A stretch of DNA of 64,000 nucleotides from Propionigenium maris DSM 9537 (GTDB lineage Bacteria > Fusobacteriota > Fusobacteriia > Fusobacteriales > Fusobacteriaceae): contig NZ_BSDY01000005.1 in assembly GCF_027925155.1 (NCBI RefSeq), positions 62,001 to 126,000 on the forward strand, in the 5' to 3' direction. Under the pieces are notes generated by a model that searched no databases, was not told where the DNA came from, and worked only from the letters and a program-made list of their open reading frames with translations. The position numbers and the translations under genes are program-made. Each line of letters starts with the position of its first letter. The first letter of the stretch is position 1. Of this stretch, positions 35,305 to 43,942 are shown in pieces.

Positions 35305-35826
35305 ATGATCTATAGATTAAGGGATAAAACTCCTGTAATAGGTGAAAATAACTATATAGCAGAGAATGCTACTGTAATAGGTAACGTAAACTTAGCTAAG
35401 GATGTAAGTATCTGGTTTGGAGCTGTTGTCAGAGGAGACATGTCTGCCATTACTGTGGGAGAGGGTTCCAACATTCAGGATAACTGTACTGTACACGGAG
35501 ACGCGCCATTTCCAGTAACTATAGGAAAGGGAGTAACCATAGGACACAATGCCATCGTTCACGGATGTACCATTGGAGATAACTGTGTAATAGGTATGGG
35601 AGCTATCCTTCTAAACGGAGCTGTCATTCCCGACAACTGTCTGGTAGGAGCTGGAGCAGTGGTAGGAGCTAAGACAGAGATAGAGGAAGGAATGCTTGTG
35701 GTAGGAAATCCTGCCAAGGCAATAAAGAAGCTTTCAGATAAGAACCTTGATTACCTGAAGTATGCAAAAAATGTATACATTGAGGATATAGATATATATT
35801 CAGAGGGACTAGAAAAGATAAAGTAA
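35305..35826 (+). CDS. Gamma carbonic anhydrase-like hexapeptide protein (YrdA/Cam family)
   Basis: A 173-residue left-handed beta-helix protein. Hexapeptide repeats run through most of it, and three metal-site histidines occur in the usual places: 'NCTVHGD', 'IGHNAIVHG' and the flanking His. The Arg-Gly-Asp segment 'VVRGDMS' is conserved. Family members are zinc or iron carbonic anhydrases, though some, such as YrdA, have little measured activity. The ATG at 35305 lies 7 bases after AAGGAG and is preferred over the ATG at 35299, which is one base from it. It is embedded in an RNA-modification cluster. Confidence 0.85.
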   Translation: MIYRLRDKTPVIGENNYIAENATVIGNVNLAKDVSIWFGAVVRGDMSAITVGEGSNIQDNCTVHGDAPFPVTIGKGVTIGHNAIVHGCTIGDNCVIGMGAILLNGAVIPDNCLVGAGAVVGAKTEIEEGMLVVGNPAKAIKKLSDKNLDYLKYAKNVYIEDIDIYSEGLEKIK

Positions 35827-35835
35827 GGAGAATCC

Positions 35836-36399
35836 ATGAGAGATAAAGTATACCTTGGACTGGTACACTATCCAGTTTACAATAAAAAAAGCGAAGTAGT
35901 ATGTACATCGGTGACTAACTTCGATATACACGACATATCAAGAACATGTAAGACATATGATGTAAAGGGATATCACATCATAGTGCCTCTAGATGCACAA
36001 AAACAACTGACAGAAAGAATCCTTGGATACTGGAAGGAAGGTTTTGGAGCAGACCACAACAAGGACAGAGAAGAAGCATTTACTACAACCTATGCTACTG
36101 AATCTATAGAAAAGGCTATGGAGGAGATAGAGAAGGTAGAGGGAAAGAGACCTAAGATCATAACTACTTCAGCTAAGATCTACCCTAACTCCATCTCATA
36201 TGAGAATCTTTCCAAGGAGATCTTTGAAGATGATGATGTTTATCTTCTTCTATTTGGAACTGGTTGGGGACTGACTGAGGAGATAATGGAGCAGTCTACT
36301 CACATCCTCGAACCTATAAGAGGAAAAGCAAGGTACAACCACCTTTCAGTAAGGTCGGCAGTATCTATTATATTAGACAGACTACTAGGAGAAAACTAA
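35836..36399 (+). CDS. SPOUT-class RNA methyltransferase (Methyltrn_RNA_4 / COG4752 family)
   Basis: A 187-residue protein of the SAM-dependent RNA methyltransferase family found next to trmD in Firmicutes and Fusobacteria. It opens with 'VYLGLVHYPVYNKKSEVVCTSVTNFDIHDI' (key pattern H-Y-P-V-Y-N-K...T-S-V-T-N-x-D-x-H-D-I). The cofactor knot is near 'LLLFGTGWGLTEE' and 'LSVRSAVSIILDRL'. It probably methylates a tRNA or rRNA site that has not been determined for this family. It begins 9 bases after the preceding gene and ends directly before a terminator. Confidence 0.87.
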   Translation: MRDKVYLGLVHYPVYNKKSEVVCTSVTNFDIHDISRTCKTYDVKGYHIIVPLDAQKQLTERILGYWKEGFGADHNKDREEAFTTTYATESIEKAMEEIEKVEGKRPKIITTSAKIYPNSISYENLSKEIFEDDDVYLLLFGTGWGLTEEIMEQSTHILEPIRGKARYNHLSVRSAVSIILDRLLGEN

Positions 36400-36400
36400 A

Positions 36401-36426
36401 AAAGAAGCCCTTTGGCTTCTTTTTTT
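36401..36426 (+). terminator. Terminator after the khpA-trmD cluster
   Basis: AAAGAAGCC (36401-36409) pairs with GGCTTCTTT (36414-36422) around CTTT, followed by further T residues. It lies immediately after the SPOUT gene stop and before polC. Confidence 0.85.
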
Positions 36427-36482
36427 CTGATAGATAGGGTAGGTTCTCTGAAGGAGGCCTTTCCCTGGGAAATGGAGGAATT

Positions 36483-39400
36483 ATGTCGGTCAGAAATGTT
36501 GTGAGGATAAAGCCTCGTAAAAATATATTTGAACCCCTTGGGGTAAAAAATATAGATATAACAGAGATAGCCATACATGAAAGAGAAAAGAGAATAGAGA
36601 TAACCTGTGTAATAACAGCTCCAGGGAACCTTCGTGAACTGGACAGGATAGAGGAAGCCCTTCACAATAAGTTTGGAGATGGCTCCGAGTTTGATTTTGA
36701 TATAGAGTTCTTAAACAAGGAGATCAGTAAGGATGAACTCAGGGAGATAATAGAGAGGATTATAAGGGAGATAAAGAAAACCAATGCCATCTCCAGATCC
36801 TTCCTCTACCTCTACAGAATCAATATCCAGCCAGGTTTTATAAATATAGAGTTAAAGAATCAGGTGGCTGTGGAGACCCTTATAGGTTCCAATGTGGACT
36901 ATAAGCTGAATACAGCCCTTCAGAAGTATGGGATAGATAATTTTCAGATAAAGCTTGTGACGGGAGATTTTACTAAGGAGCTGGAGGAGATAGATGCCGG
37001 CCTCATCAAGATCACCAAGGAACTGGAGATGAAGGTAGAGGAGGAGAGGGCTAAGGTAGTGCCTCAGCAAAACCCTAAGAAGGAAAGCAAGGCCAAGACG
37101 AGCGAGAGTAAGGATGTTATCTACGGAAGAGAGATCAAGGGTAAAACCATTAACTTTGATGAGTTCACTGAGATCTATGACGGGGAACAGTGTGTATTGG
37201 AGGGACAGGTCTTCGCCACTGAGGAGAGGGAACTGAGAAGTGGTAAGATATTATTTACCTTCAGTATTACAGATTATACAGATTCTGTTTCATGCAAGAT
37301 GTTCCTTGAAAAGAAGAAGATGGATGCCCTTGTATTAAAGCCTGGTACCTGGATAAAGGTAAATGGAAAGAAGCAGAGGGATAAGTTTGCCAACGATGAG
37401 GAGACTCTCATGGCAGGGTCTATCAACAGGATAGAATCCAAGAGTGTAGAGAGAAAGGACAATGCAGAGGAAAAAAGAATAGAGCTTCATGCCCACACCA
37501 AGATGAGTGAGATGGTGGGAGCTATAGATGCCAAGGATCTTGTAAAAAGAGCCATCGAGTATGGTCATAAAGCAGTAGCTATCACAGATTATGGAGTAGC
37601 TCACTCCTTCCCCTTTGCCTATAAGGCAGCCAAAGGAAGCGATATTAAGGTGATCTTTGGATGCGATGCCTATATGGTAGATGATGCCAGACCAATGGTA
37701 GAAAATGCCAAGGATGTAGCTCTGGAAGAAGAAACCTATATTGTATATGACCTGGAGACTATGGGGCTTAACTCCCATGAAGGGGAGATAATAGAGATCG
37801 GTGCTGTAAAGATGGTTGGAAAGAGAATAGTGGGGACCTACTCTAAACTGGTAAATCCCGGAAAACCTATTCCTAAAAAGATTCAGGATCTTACAGGGAT
37901 CACAGATGAGATGGTAAAATCAGAAGCTTCCATTGAAGACGTTCTTCCTGGATTTATGGAGTTTGTGGGAGAGGGTACCCTTGTAGCACACAACGCCAAG
38001 TTCGACATCGGATTCCTGAAGAGGGACATAGAGAGAATAATGGGAATAAAGTATAAACCAGCTCTTATAGATACCCTTCAGTGGGCAAGAGACCTTATGC
38101 CAGATCTTAGAGGACATGGTCTGAAGACTGTGACTAAGAAGTTGGGAGTATCCCTTGAAAACCATCACAGGGCGGTAGATGACTCCCAGGCCACAGCTCA
38201 TATGTTTGCTGTCTTCCTGGAAAAGTTTATTGAAGCTGGAGCCACAAGGCTGGACAAACTGGACGGGGTATTCCCTATAAATGTGCAGAAGCAGGCAACA
38301 AACAATGTAATGCTTCTGGTAAAGAACCTTCAGGGGCTTCAGAACCTTTATAAACTGGTATCTATCGCTCACTTGGACTATTATGGTATGAAGAAGCCAA
38401 GGCTAACCAGGAGTGCCATAGAGGAGCATAGAGAGGGACTGATTGTAGGAGCCCCTTCAAGTATGCACTTTGGTAATGAGGGAGAGATAATCGGAAACTA
38501 CATGAGGTATAACATGGATGACCTGGATCAAAAGATGGAATTCTATGATTATCTGGAACTTCAGCCAAGATCTACCTATAACGATCAGATGGAGGAGGGA
38601 AATATAGGAACTATATCCTCCTATGAAAGTATTGAAACAGCAAACAGATTCTTCTATAAATTGGCCAAGGAAAAGGGCAAGAGAGTAGTAGCAACTTCCA
38701 ATGTACACTACCTGGATGAGGAAGACGCAATAGTGCGTAGTATCCTTCTCTATGGAAGTGGGGGTGTATTCAGGGAGAATCAGTATAAGACAGATAATAA
38801 GATGTACTTCAGAACAACAAATGAGATGTTGAGAGAGTTTATGTATCTGGGAGATGATATCGCCAGAGAGATAGTAATAGATGCTCCAAACGAAATAAAT
38901 GAAGAGATAGAAAAGGTGCAGCCAGTCCCTAGTGGATTCTATCCTCCAAAGATAGACAATGCAGAAAATATAGTAAGGGATATGACCTATGAAAAAGCAC
39001 ACAGGATATATGGAAACCCTCTTCCTGAGATAGTAGAATCAAGGATAGAGAGGGAACTGAAGGCTATCATAGGTAATGGATTCTCGGTACTGTATCTATC
39101 TGCTCAGAAGCTGGTAAAAAAGTCCTTAGATAATGGGTATCTGGTAGGTTCAAGAGGATCGGTAGGTTCCTCTCTGGTAGCTTATATGATGGATATTACA
39201 GAGGTAAATGCCCTCTATCCTCACTATATATGTGAAGCCGAGGGATGTTACTACTCGGAGTTTCTGGACAGAGAGGGAGCGGGAGTAGACCTTCCTCCTA
39301 AGGACTGTCCTAAGTGCGGAGCACCTATGAAGAGAGAGGGACACGCAATACCATTTGAGGTATTCATGGGATTCAACGGAGACAAGGTACCGGATATCGA

Positions 39401-40820
39401 CCTAAACTTCTCAGGAGAATATCAGTCTGAAATCCACAGATATTGTGAGGAATTATTTGGTAAGGAAAACGTATTTAAGGCAGGAACTATATCAACTCTT
39501 GCAGAAAAAAATGCCTTTGGTTATGTGAAGAAATACTTTGAAGAGCATGAGATGAGTGCTAGAAGTGCTGAGATGAGCAGACTTGCCAAGAAGGTAGAGG
39601 GAGCTAAAAAGACAACTGGTCAGCATCCGGGAGGAATGATAGTAGTACCAGAGGGGCACTCCATATCTGAGTTTTCTCCAGTGCAGAGACCGGCAAACGA
39701 TGTAAAGAACCCTTCAACCACTACACACTTTGATTACCACGTAATGGATGAACAGCTGGTAAAACTGGATATACTAGGGCACGATGACCCAACTACAATA
39801 AAGTTGCTTCAGGAGTACACAGGGATAGATATATATGATGTACCATTGGCTGACCCTAAGACACTGGAGATATTTTCAGGTACAGAGGCACTGGGAGTAA
39901 CCCCTCAGCAGATAAAATCTAAGATGGGAACCTATGGAGTTCCGGAATTTGGAACCTCCTTTGTAAGACAGATGCTAGAGGATACAATGCCTACAACCTT
40001 TGCAGAGCTTGTACGTATATCAGGGCTTTCCCACGGTACAGATGTGTGGCTGAATAACGCCCAAGAGTTTGTAAGGGCAGGTAAAGCAACTCTTTCAGAA
40101 GTAATTTCAGTAAGAGACGACATTATGAACTATCTTATCGACTCAGGAATTGAAAAGGGAACAGCCTTTAAGATAATGGAGTTTGTAAGAAAGGGAAGAC
40201 CAAGTAAGGAGCCCGATGCATGGGAGGAGTATTCCAACCTTATGAAGGAGCACAATGTAGCCGACTGGTATATAGAGTCGTGTAAGAGGATAAAGTATAT
40301 GTTTCCTAAGGGACACGCCGTGGCCTATGTAATGATGGCTATGAGAATAGCATACTTTAAGGTTCACTACCCACTGGCCTTCTATGCAGCCTATCTTTCA
40401 AGAAAGGCCGATGATTTTGACTCGGACTTCATGCTTACACTAGATGGAGTAAAAGGAAAGATAGAGGAACTAGGGAAAGAAGTAAAGCTAGATGTAAGGC
40501 AAAAATCCCAAATGGCAGTAAGTGAGATTATACTTGAGATGCATGCCAGAGGATTTGAGTTCCTGGGAATAGACGTCTATAAGTCAGCAGGGTATAAATT
40601 TACTTTAGAAGACGGAAAGATAAGAGTACCACTAGTAGCTCTAAATGGATTAGGAGGAGCTGTGGTAGAGAATGTAATAAACGAAAGAGAAGTAGGGAAG
40701 TTCCTTTCCTATGAAGACCTTAAGAGAAGAACCAAGGCTTCTCAGACGGTAATAGAAAAGTTAAAAGAAGTAAATGCCATAGACGGCCTCAGTGATACCA
40801 ACCAGAAATCATTATTTTAA
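36483..40820 (+). CDS. polC: DNA polymerase III PolC-type alpha subunit with proofreading exonuclease
   Basis: A 1445-residue replicative polymerase of the Gram-positive type. Domains in order: N-terminal tau-binding-like region (1-190), OB fold (about 215-325), PHP domain starting at 'ELHAHTKMSEM' (about 334) with an inserted 3'-5' exonuclease ('YDLETMG' about 419, 'HNAKFDIGFLKRD' about 502), then palm, fingers and Zn site. The catalytic Asp motif is 'VPDIDLNFSGEY' near 970, and a Cys-rich zinc finger ('CEAEGC...CPKCGAP') lies at about 917-950. PolC synthesizes the chromosome, typically with DnaE. GGAGG precedes the ATG. Confidence 0.97.
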   Translation: MSVRNVVRIKPRKNIFEPLGVKNIDITEIAIHEREKRIEITCVITAPGNLRELDRIEEALHNKFGDGSEFDFDIEFLNKEISKDELREIIERIIREIKKTNAISRSFLYLYRINIQPGFINIELKNQVAVETLIGSNVDYKLNTALQKYGIDNFQIKLVTGDFTKELEEIDAGLIKITKELEMKVEEERAKVVPQQNPKKESKAKTSESKDVIYGREIKGKTINFDEFTEIYDGEQCVLEGQVFATEERELRSGKILFTFSITDYTDSVSCKMFLEKKKMDALVLKPGTWIKVNGKKQRDKFANDEETLMAGSINRIESKSVERKDNAEEKRIELHAHTKMSEMVGAIDAKDLVKRAIEYGHKAVAITDYGVAHSFPFAYKAAKGSDIKVIFGCDAYMVDDARPMVENAKDVALEEETYIVYDLETMGLNSHEGEIIEIGAVKMVGKRIVGTYSKLVNPGKPIPKKIQDLTGITDEMVKSEASIEDVLPGFMEFVGEGTLVAHNAKFDIGFLKRDIERIMGIKYKPALIDTLQWARDLMPDLRGHGLKTVTKKLGVSLENHHRAVDDSQATAHMFAVFLEKFIEAGATRLDKLDGVFPINVQKQATNNVMLLVKNLQGLQNLYKLVSIAHLDYYGMKKPRLTRSAIEEHREGLIVGAPSSMHFGNEGEIIGNYMRYNMDDLDQKMEFYDYLELQPRSTYNDQMEEGNIGTISSYESIETANRFFYKLAKEKGKRVVATSNVHYLDEEDAIVRSILLYGSGGVFRENQYKTDNKMYFRTTNEMLREFMYLGDDIAREIVIDAPNEINEEIEKVQPVPSGFYPPKIDNAENIVRDMTYEKAHRIYGNPLPEIVESRIERELKAIIGNGFSVLYLSAQKLVKKSLDNGYLVGSRGSVGSSLVAYMMDITEVNALYPHYICEAEGCYYSEFLDREGAGVDLPPKDCPKCGAPMKREGHAIPFEVFMGFNGDKVPDIDLNFSGEYQSEIHRYCEELFGKENVFKAGTISTLAEKNAFGYVKKYFEEHEMSARSAEMSRLAKKVEGAKKTTGQHPGGMIVVPEGHSISEFSPVQRPANDVKNPSTTTHFDYHVMDEQLVKLDILGHDDPTTIKLLQEYTGIDIYDVPLADPKTLEIFSGTEALGVTPQQIKSKMGTYGVPEFGTSFVRQMLEDTMPTTFAELVRISGLSHGTDVWLNNAQEFVRAGKATLSEVISVRDDIMNYLIDSGIEKGTAFKIMEFVRKGRPSKEPDAWEEYSNLMKEHNVADWYIESCKRIKYMFPKGHAVAYVMMAMRIAYFKVHYPLAFYAAYLSRKADDFDSDFMLTLDGVKGKIEELGKEVKLDVRQKSQMAVSEIILEMHARGFEFLGIDVYKSAGYKFTLEDGKIRVPLVALNGLGGAVVENVINEREVGKFLSYEDLKRRTKASQTVIEKLKEVNAIDGLSDTNQKSLF

Positions 40821-40855
40821 GGTGGTCTATAGCCAACTAATACAATAACTTGTAG

Positions 40856-40876
40856 TGGGGAGAATTGTTCTCCCCA
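40856..40876 (+). terminator. Terminator-like hairpin after polC
   Basis: TGGGGAGAA (40856-40864) pairs with TTCTCCCCA (40868-40876) around TTG. The downstream tail TTAGTTT is a weak U tract. Confidence 0.6.
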
Positions 40877-40922
40877 TTAGTTTATAATAAAATATTTTTT
40901 TATGAAAAAGAGGTGGGGGCAG

Positions 40923-42272
40923 ATGGAAAAAGATAACTTTTACAAAAATTTAATGAATATAGCAGTTCCAGTAGCTCTCCAAAACCTTATACTATCCTCT
41001 ATAAACTTAGCTGACGTATTTATGATAGGAAGGCTGGGGGAAGCTCCCCTGGCGGCTTTAGGGCTTTCCAATCAGATTATGTTTTTAATGATCCTTCTCC
41101 TTTTTGGAATAAACAGTGGAGCAGGGGTATTTGTGGCACAGTTTTGGGGGGAGAAAAATATAAGGGCTATACATAAGGTACTGGGAGTGGCTCTTATTTC
41201 AGCTCTTCTGACATCCACGGTGTTTTTTATTCTGACCCAGACGATGCCGGAGCTCTTGATAAGGGTCTACTCTCCAGACAGGGAAGTAATAGGTTATGGG
41301 GGAGAGTATCTTAAGATCGTAGGGTGGTCTTATATAGCCACATCACTGACCTTTGTTTACAGTATACAGTCAAGGAATGTTGAGAGGGCCAAGATAGGTC
41401 TCTATTCCAGTATAATAGCTCTTCTTGTCAATGTGAGTCTCAACTATATTCTTATCCTTGGTAAGCTTGGCTTTCCCGCTATGGGGGTAAGAGGTGCTGC
41501 AACAGCAACACTTATTGCCAGAACCATGGAGTGTATCTTTGTTCTGGGATATATAAACTACAATGAAAGTCCCTTAAAGTCCACTATAGGGGAGATGCTC
41601 TCCTTTGACAGGGAGTTTTTAAGGAAGTACAGGAAGACCACCATCCCTGTGATATTAAATGAGATGCTGTGGGCCGTGGGGATAACAACCTATAGTATGG
41701 TCTATGCAAGGATGAGCACTACAGCAATAGCTGTTGTAAATATTGTGGGAAGTATTGAAAGGATAACCTTTACAGGATTTATAGGAGTGGCCAATGCCAC
41801 AGCTGTAATGGTAGGAAAGAAGATAGGGGAGAAAAGGGAAGATATAGCCATAGAGTATGCCAATAAGCTTGGATCCATCTCCTTTCTTCTGGGGTTAGGA
41901 GGTTCTCTTATCCTTTTCCTTGCTGCCAGACCGATACTTCAGATATATGACCTTTCAAATGATGTATTTAAACTGAGTCTTTCAACGATGTATGTCCTCT
42001 GTCTTTTTCTGCCCTTCAAATCCTTCAATGCTACCAATGTAGTGGGGATATTGAGGGCCGGTGGAGACACTAAATACTGTCTTATTATGGATGTGGCAGC
42101 TCTCTGGGCCATAGGGGTGCCTCTTGCCTACTTTGGAGGTTTGAAGTTTGGATTTCCCGTATATCTAGTATTTGCCCTGGCCCTTTCAGAGGAGCTATTG
42201 AAGTTTTTTGTGGGAGTTAGAAGGGTGATCTCAAAGAAGTGGATAAGGAATCTGGTAGAGGATTTTGTATAA
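40923..42272 (+). CDS. MATE family multidrug efflux transporter (NorM-like)
   Basis: A 449-residue MATE transporter with twelve predicted membrane helices in two related halves. Typical motifs include 'VALQNLILSSINLADVFMIGRLG' at the N-terminus (key P-V-A-L-Q...D-x-x-M-I-G-x-L-G), 'GVRGAATATLIARTMEC' at the end of the first half and 'VLRAGGDTK'-like 'ILRAGGDTKYCL' in the second half. Such proteins export drugs or metabolites in exchange for sodium or protons. The ATG at 40923 follows GAGGTGGGGGC; the ORF opens 7 codons earlier without a ribosome site. Substrate unknown. Confidence 0.9.
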   Translation: MEKDNFYKNLMNIAVPVALQNLILSSINLADVFMIGRLGEAPLAALGLSNQIMFLMILLLFGINSGAGVFVAQFWGEKNIRAIHKVLGVALISALLTSTVFFILTQTMPELLIRVYSPDREVIGYGGEYLKIVGWSYIATSLTFVYSIQSRNVERAKIGLYSSIIALLVNVSLNYILILGKLGFPAMGVRGAATATLIARTMECIFVLGYINYNESPLKSTIGEMLSFDREFLRKYRKTTIPVILNEMLWAVGITTYSMVYARMSTTAIAVVNIVGSIERITFTGFIGVANATAVMVGKKIGEKREDIAIEYANKLGSISFLLGLGGSLILFLAARPILQIYDLSNDVFKLSLSTMYVLCLFLPFKSFNATNVVGILRAGGDTKYCLIMDVAALWAIGVPLAYFGGLKFGFPVYLVFALALSEELLKFFVGVRRVISKKWIRNLVEDFV

Positions 42273-42284
42273 CTATATAACTAT

Positions 42285-42322
42285 AAAAAGAGAGTTAGGG
42301 TTAAAACCCCGACTCTCTTTTT
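42285..42322. terminator. Bidirectional terminator between MATE gene and vanZ-like gene
   Basis: AAAAAGAGAGT followed by AGGGT pairs with ACCCC and ACTCTCTTTTT across 42285-42322, giving U tracts in both directions. On the minus strand it closes the polysaccharide locus. Confidence 0.82.
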
Positions 42323-42773
42323 AAGGTTTAAATATTTTTATATTATCTTTTGAAAATTTGGCTACAAACCATCCAATAGCTCCTCCTACGAGATCGATAA
42401 GTATATCACTTAGACTAGCCCCGCGACCTGTAAAAATTTGAATAAATTCATCGAAAGCAGCTAATAATATAACTATAGTAAGGACTCTTTTAGGTTTATC
42501 GGTTACTGTAAGAGTAACTCCCATACCAATTATCATATATATTACTAAGTGAGCTCCCTTTCTTAAAAGAAATCTTCGACGAAAATATTTAGGAGTTTCA
42601 GCAGTGATGTCATACTGGCTAACTAAATTAAGTTCTAAAAGGACTCTGTCAGACTGTCCAATGGATACATCTCCCGTCTGTGAAGAAAACCAAAAGGCTA
42701 AAAGAATAGTTAGGATAACCAGAGCGACACCAATTATTTTAAAAGTATTTTTTCTAATTGAGATCACCTCCAT
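42321..42773 (-). CDS. VanZ-like membrane protein
   Basis: A 150-residue protein with about four membrane helices and the VanZ pattern: 'FWFSSQTGD' after the first helix, 'RKGAHLVIYMIIGMGV' (His in the second helix), and 'DEFIQIFTGRGASLSDILIDLVGGAIG' (key D-E-x2-Q-x4-R-x3-x-D-x3-D-x2-G). VanZ domains are frequent at the ends of surface-polysaccharide operons; the role is unclear, perhaps lipid-linked sugar handling. The ATG at 42773 has only a weak AGG upstream, whereas the strongest ribosome site, GGAGGTGATCT, lies inside codons 2-4 and points to an ATT at 42758. Confidence 0.85.
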   Translation of the reverse strand: MEVISIRKNTFKIIGVALVILTILLAFWFSSQTGDVSIGQSDRVLLELNLVSQYDITAETPKYFRRRFLLRKGAHLVIYMIIGMGVTLTVTDKPKRVLTIVILLAAFDEFIQIFTGRGASLSDILIDLVGGAIGWFVAKFSKDNIKIFKP

Positions 42774-42818
42774 TGCAAGACCTATACTAAGTTTAAATAA
42801 AGATTTTATTGATTTAAG

Positions 42819-43790
42819 TTATTTGACTCGTCCATCTACTGCTCCAATCCACTTTCCATCTATCTCATGCAGGTCAACGTGATGCATTCTTCCAGCATTC
42901 CATCCCTTACCTGTAAAGGTAACAATGGGTTTTTCCGAAGCAAATCTTTCCTCATAGGTTTCTTCAGTTAGTTCGGTGATTTCAAAAGCAAAAACCCGGC
43001 TACCATAACGAGGAATACCATCTTGAGCTAACCTATAGAGGCGATCCTCATATGTAAAAACTCTTCCAGCAGATCTTGCAATACTTTTATTAAATTTAAC
43101 TATTGGATTTTTAGGGTGGTGTCTCCACCCTTTCAATAGGTCATCTGAATAGTAAAGGTTAAGAACACCAGTATCCGAAGACACAAGCAGCCACCACTTA
43201 TCTTTGTATCGGAATATTGAAGGATCGATATACTTATATCCGGATAATAGATTTCCAATATATTCCCATTTATCGGGAAAGGAAGTAGCTTTGTATAGTC
43301 TTACTGATAGGTCTTCACCACTCTCTGGGATTAAGTAGTAGTTGTTTTCCCATTGGAAGACATAGGGGTATGACAGATGGAAGGGCTCATCAATTATGAT
43401 CTTTTTATACTCCCAATCGATACCATTGAGACTCTCAGCTAAACCAATGTCTCCTTGATGAGTAGTCCTGTTGAATACTTCAAAAAACATAGAATATTTT
43501 TTGTTTTTAATAGCTATAAATGGATCTGCAATAAAAAGTGCATCTATGTCTGTGATGTCCTCTCTTGTTAAAACAGGATTAGAAATTTTTTCAGGATCCT
43601 TTAATTGGAAAGGGGTAGGACCCTCATATATTCCTACTGCCCATGGGCTTATCAGGCTGGTTAGAGCAGAGTATTCTTTTTCGATATGGCTATGGGGGAA
43701 AAAATTATTTCTATAGATTAACATTCCGTAACCTAAACTTCCAATGCATAATACGATCATTAGGAATAGGTAAATCAGTTTTTTTTTCAT
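42819..43790 (-). CDS. Membrane-anchored five-bladed beta-propeller protein (GINT1_N-like)
   Basis: A 323-residue protein with an N-terminal signal anchor (about residues 3-22) and a five-bladed beta-propeller resembling the N-terminal domain of glucosamine inositolphosphorylceramide transferases and the GH43/32/68 clan. Visible blades include 'ADPFIAIKNKKYSMFFEVF', 'LSYPYVFQWENNYYLIPE' and 'YIDPSIFRYKDKWWLLVSS', each with an Asp/Pro start and aromatic end. Acidic residues in the blades could bind a sugar. It is found beside glycan biosynthesis genes in many bacteria, without a proven activity. The ATG at 43790 follows GAGGAGACC. Confidence 0.7.
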   Translation of the reverse strand: MKKKLIYLFLMIVLCIGSLGYGMLIYRNNFFPHSHIEKEYSALTSLISPWAVGIYEGPTPFQLKDPEKISNPVLTREDITDIDALFIADPFIAIKNKKYSMFFEVFNRTTHQGDIGLAESLNGIDWEYKKIIIDEPFHLSYPYVFQWENNYYLIPESGEDLSVRLYKATSFPDKWEYIGNLLSGYKYIDPSIFRYKDKWWLLVSSDTGVLNLYYSDDLLKGWRHHPKNPIVKFNKSIARSAGRVFTYEDRLYRLAQDGIPRYGSRVFAFEITELTEETYEERFASEKPIVTFTGKGWNAGRMHHVDLHEIDGKWIGAVDGRVK

Positions 43791-43942
43791 AAGAGGTCTC
43801 CTCAAAATTAAGTTAATAAAATAACAGAAAATCTATATGGAAGTAGGTTCATAAAAAATAATAATTTATCTTCAAAGTGAAAGGTGTCTATTATTATAGA
43901 GGTTAAATATGCTTTAAACAGAGTTAGTGAAATGGAAGCTTC

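Noticed and set aside
42321-42773. Vancomycin or teicoplanin resistance by VanZ
   Set aside because: VanZ-like domains are common in polysaccharide loci; no vanHAX genes are present.
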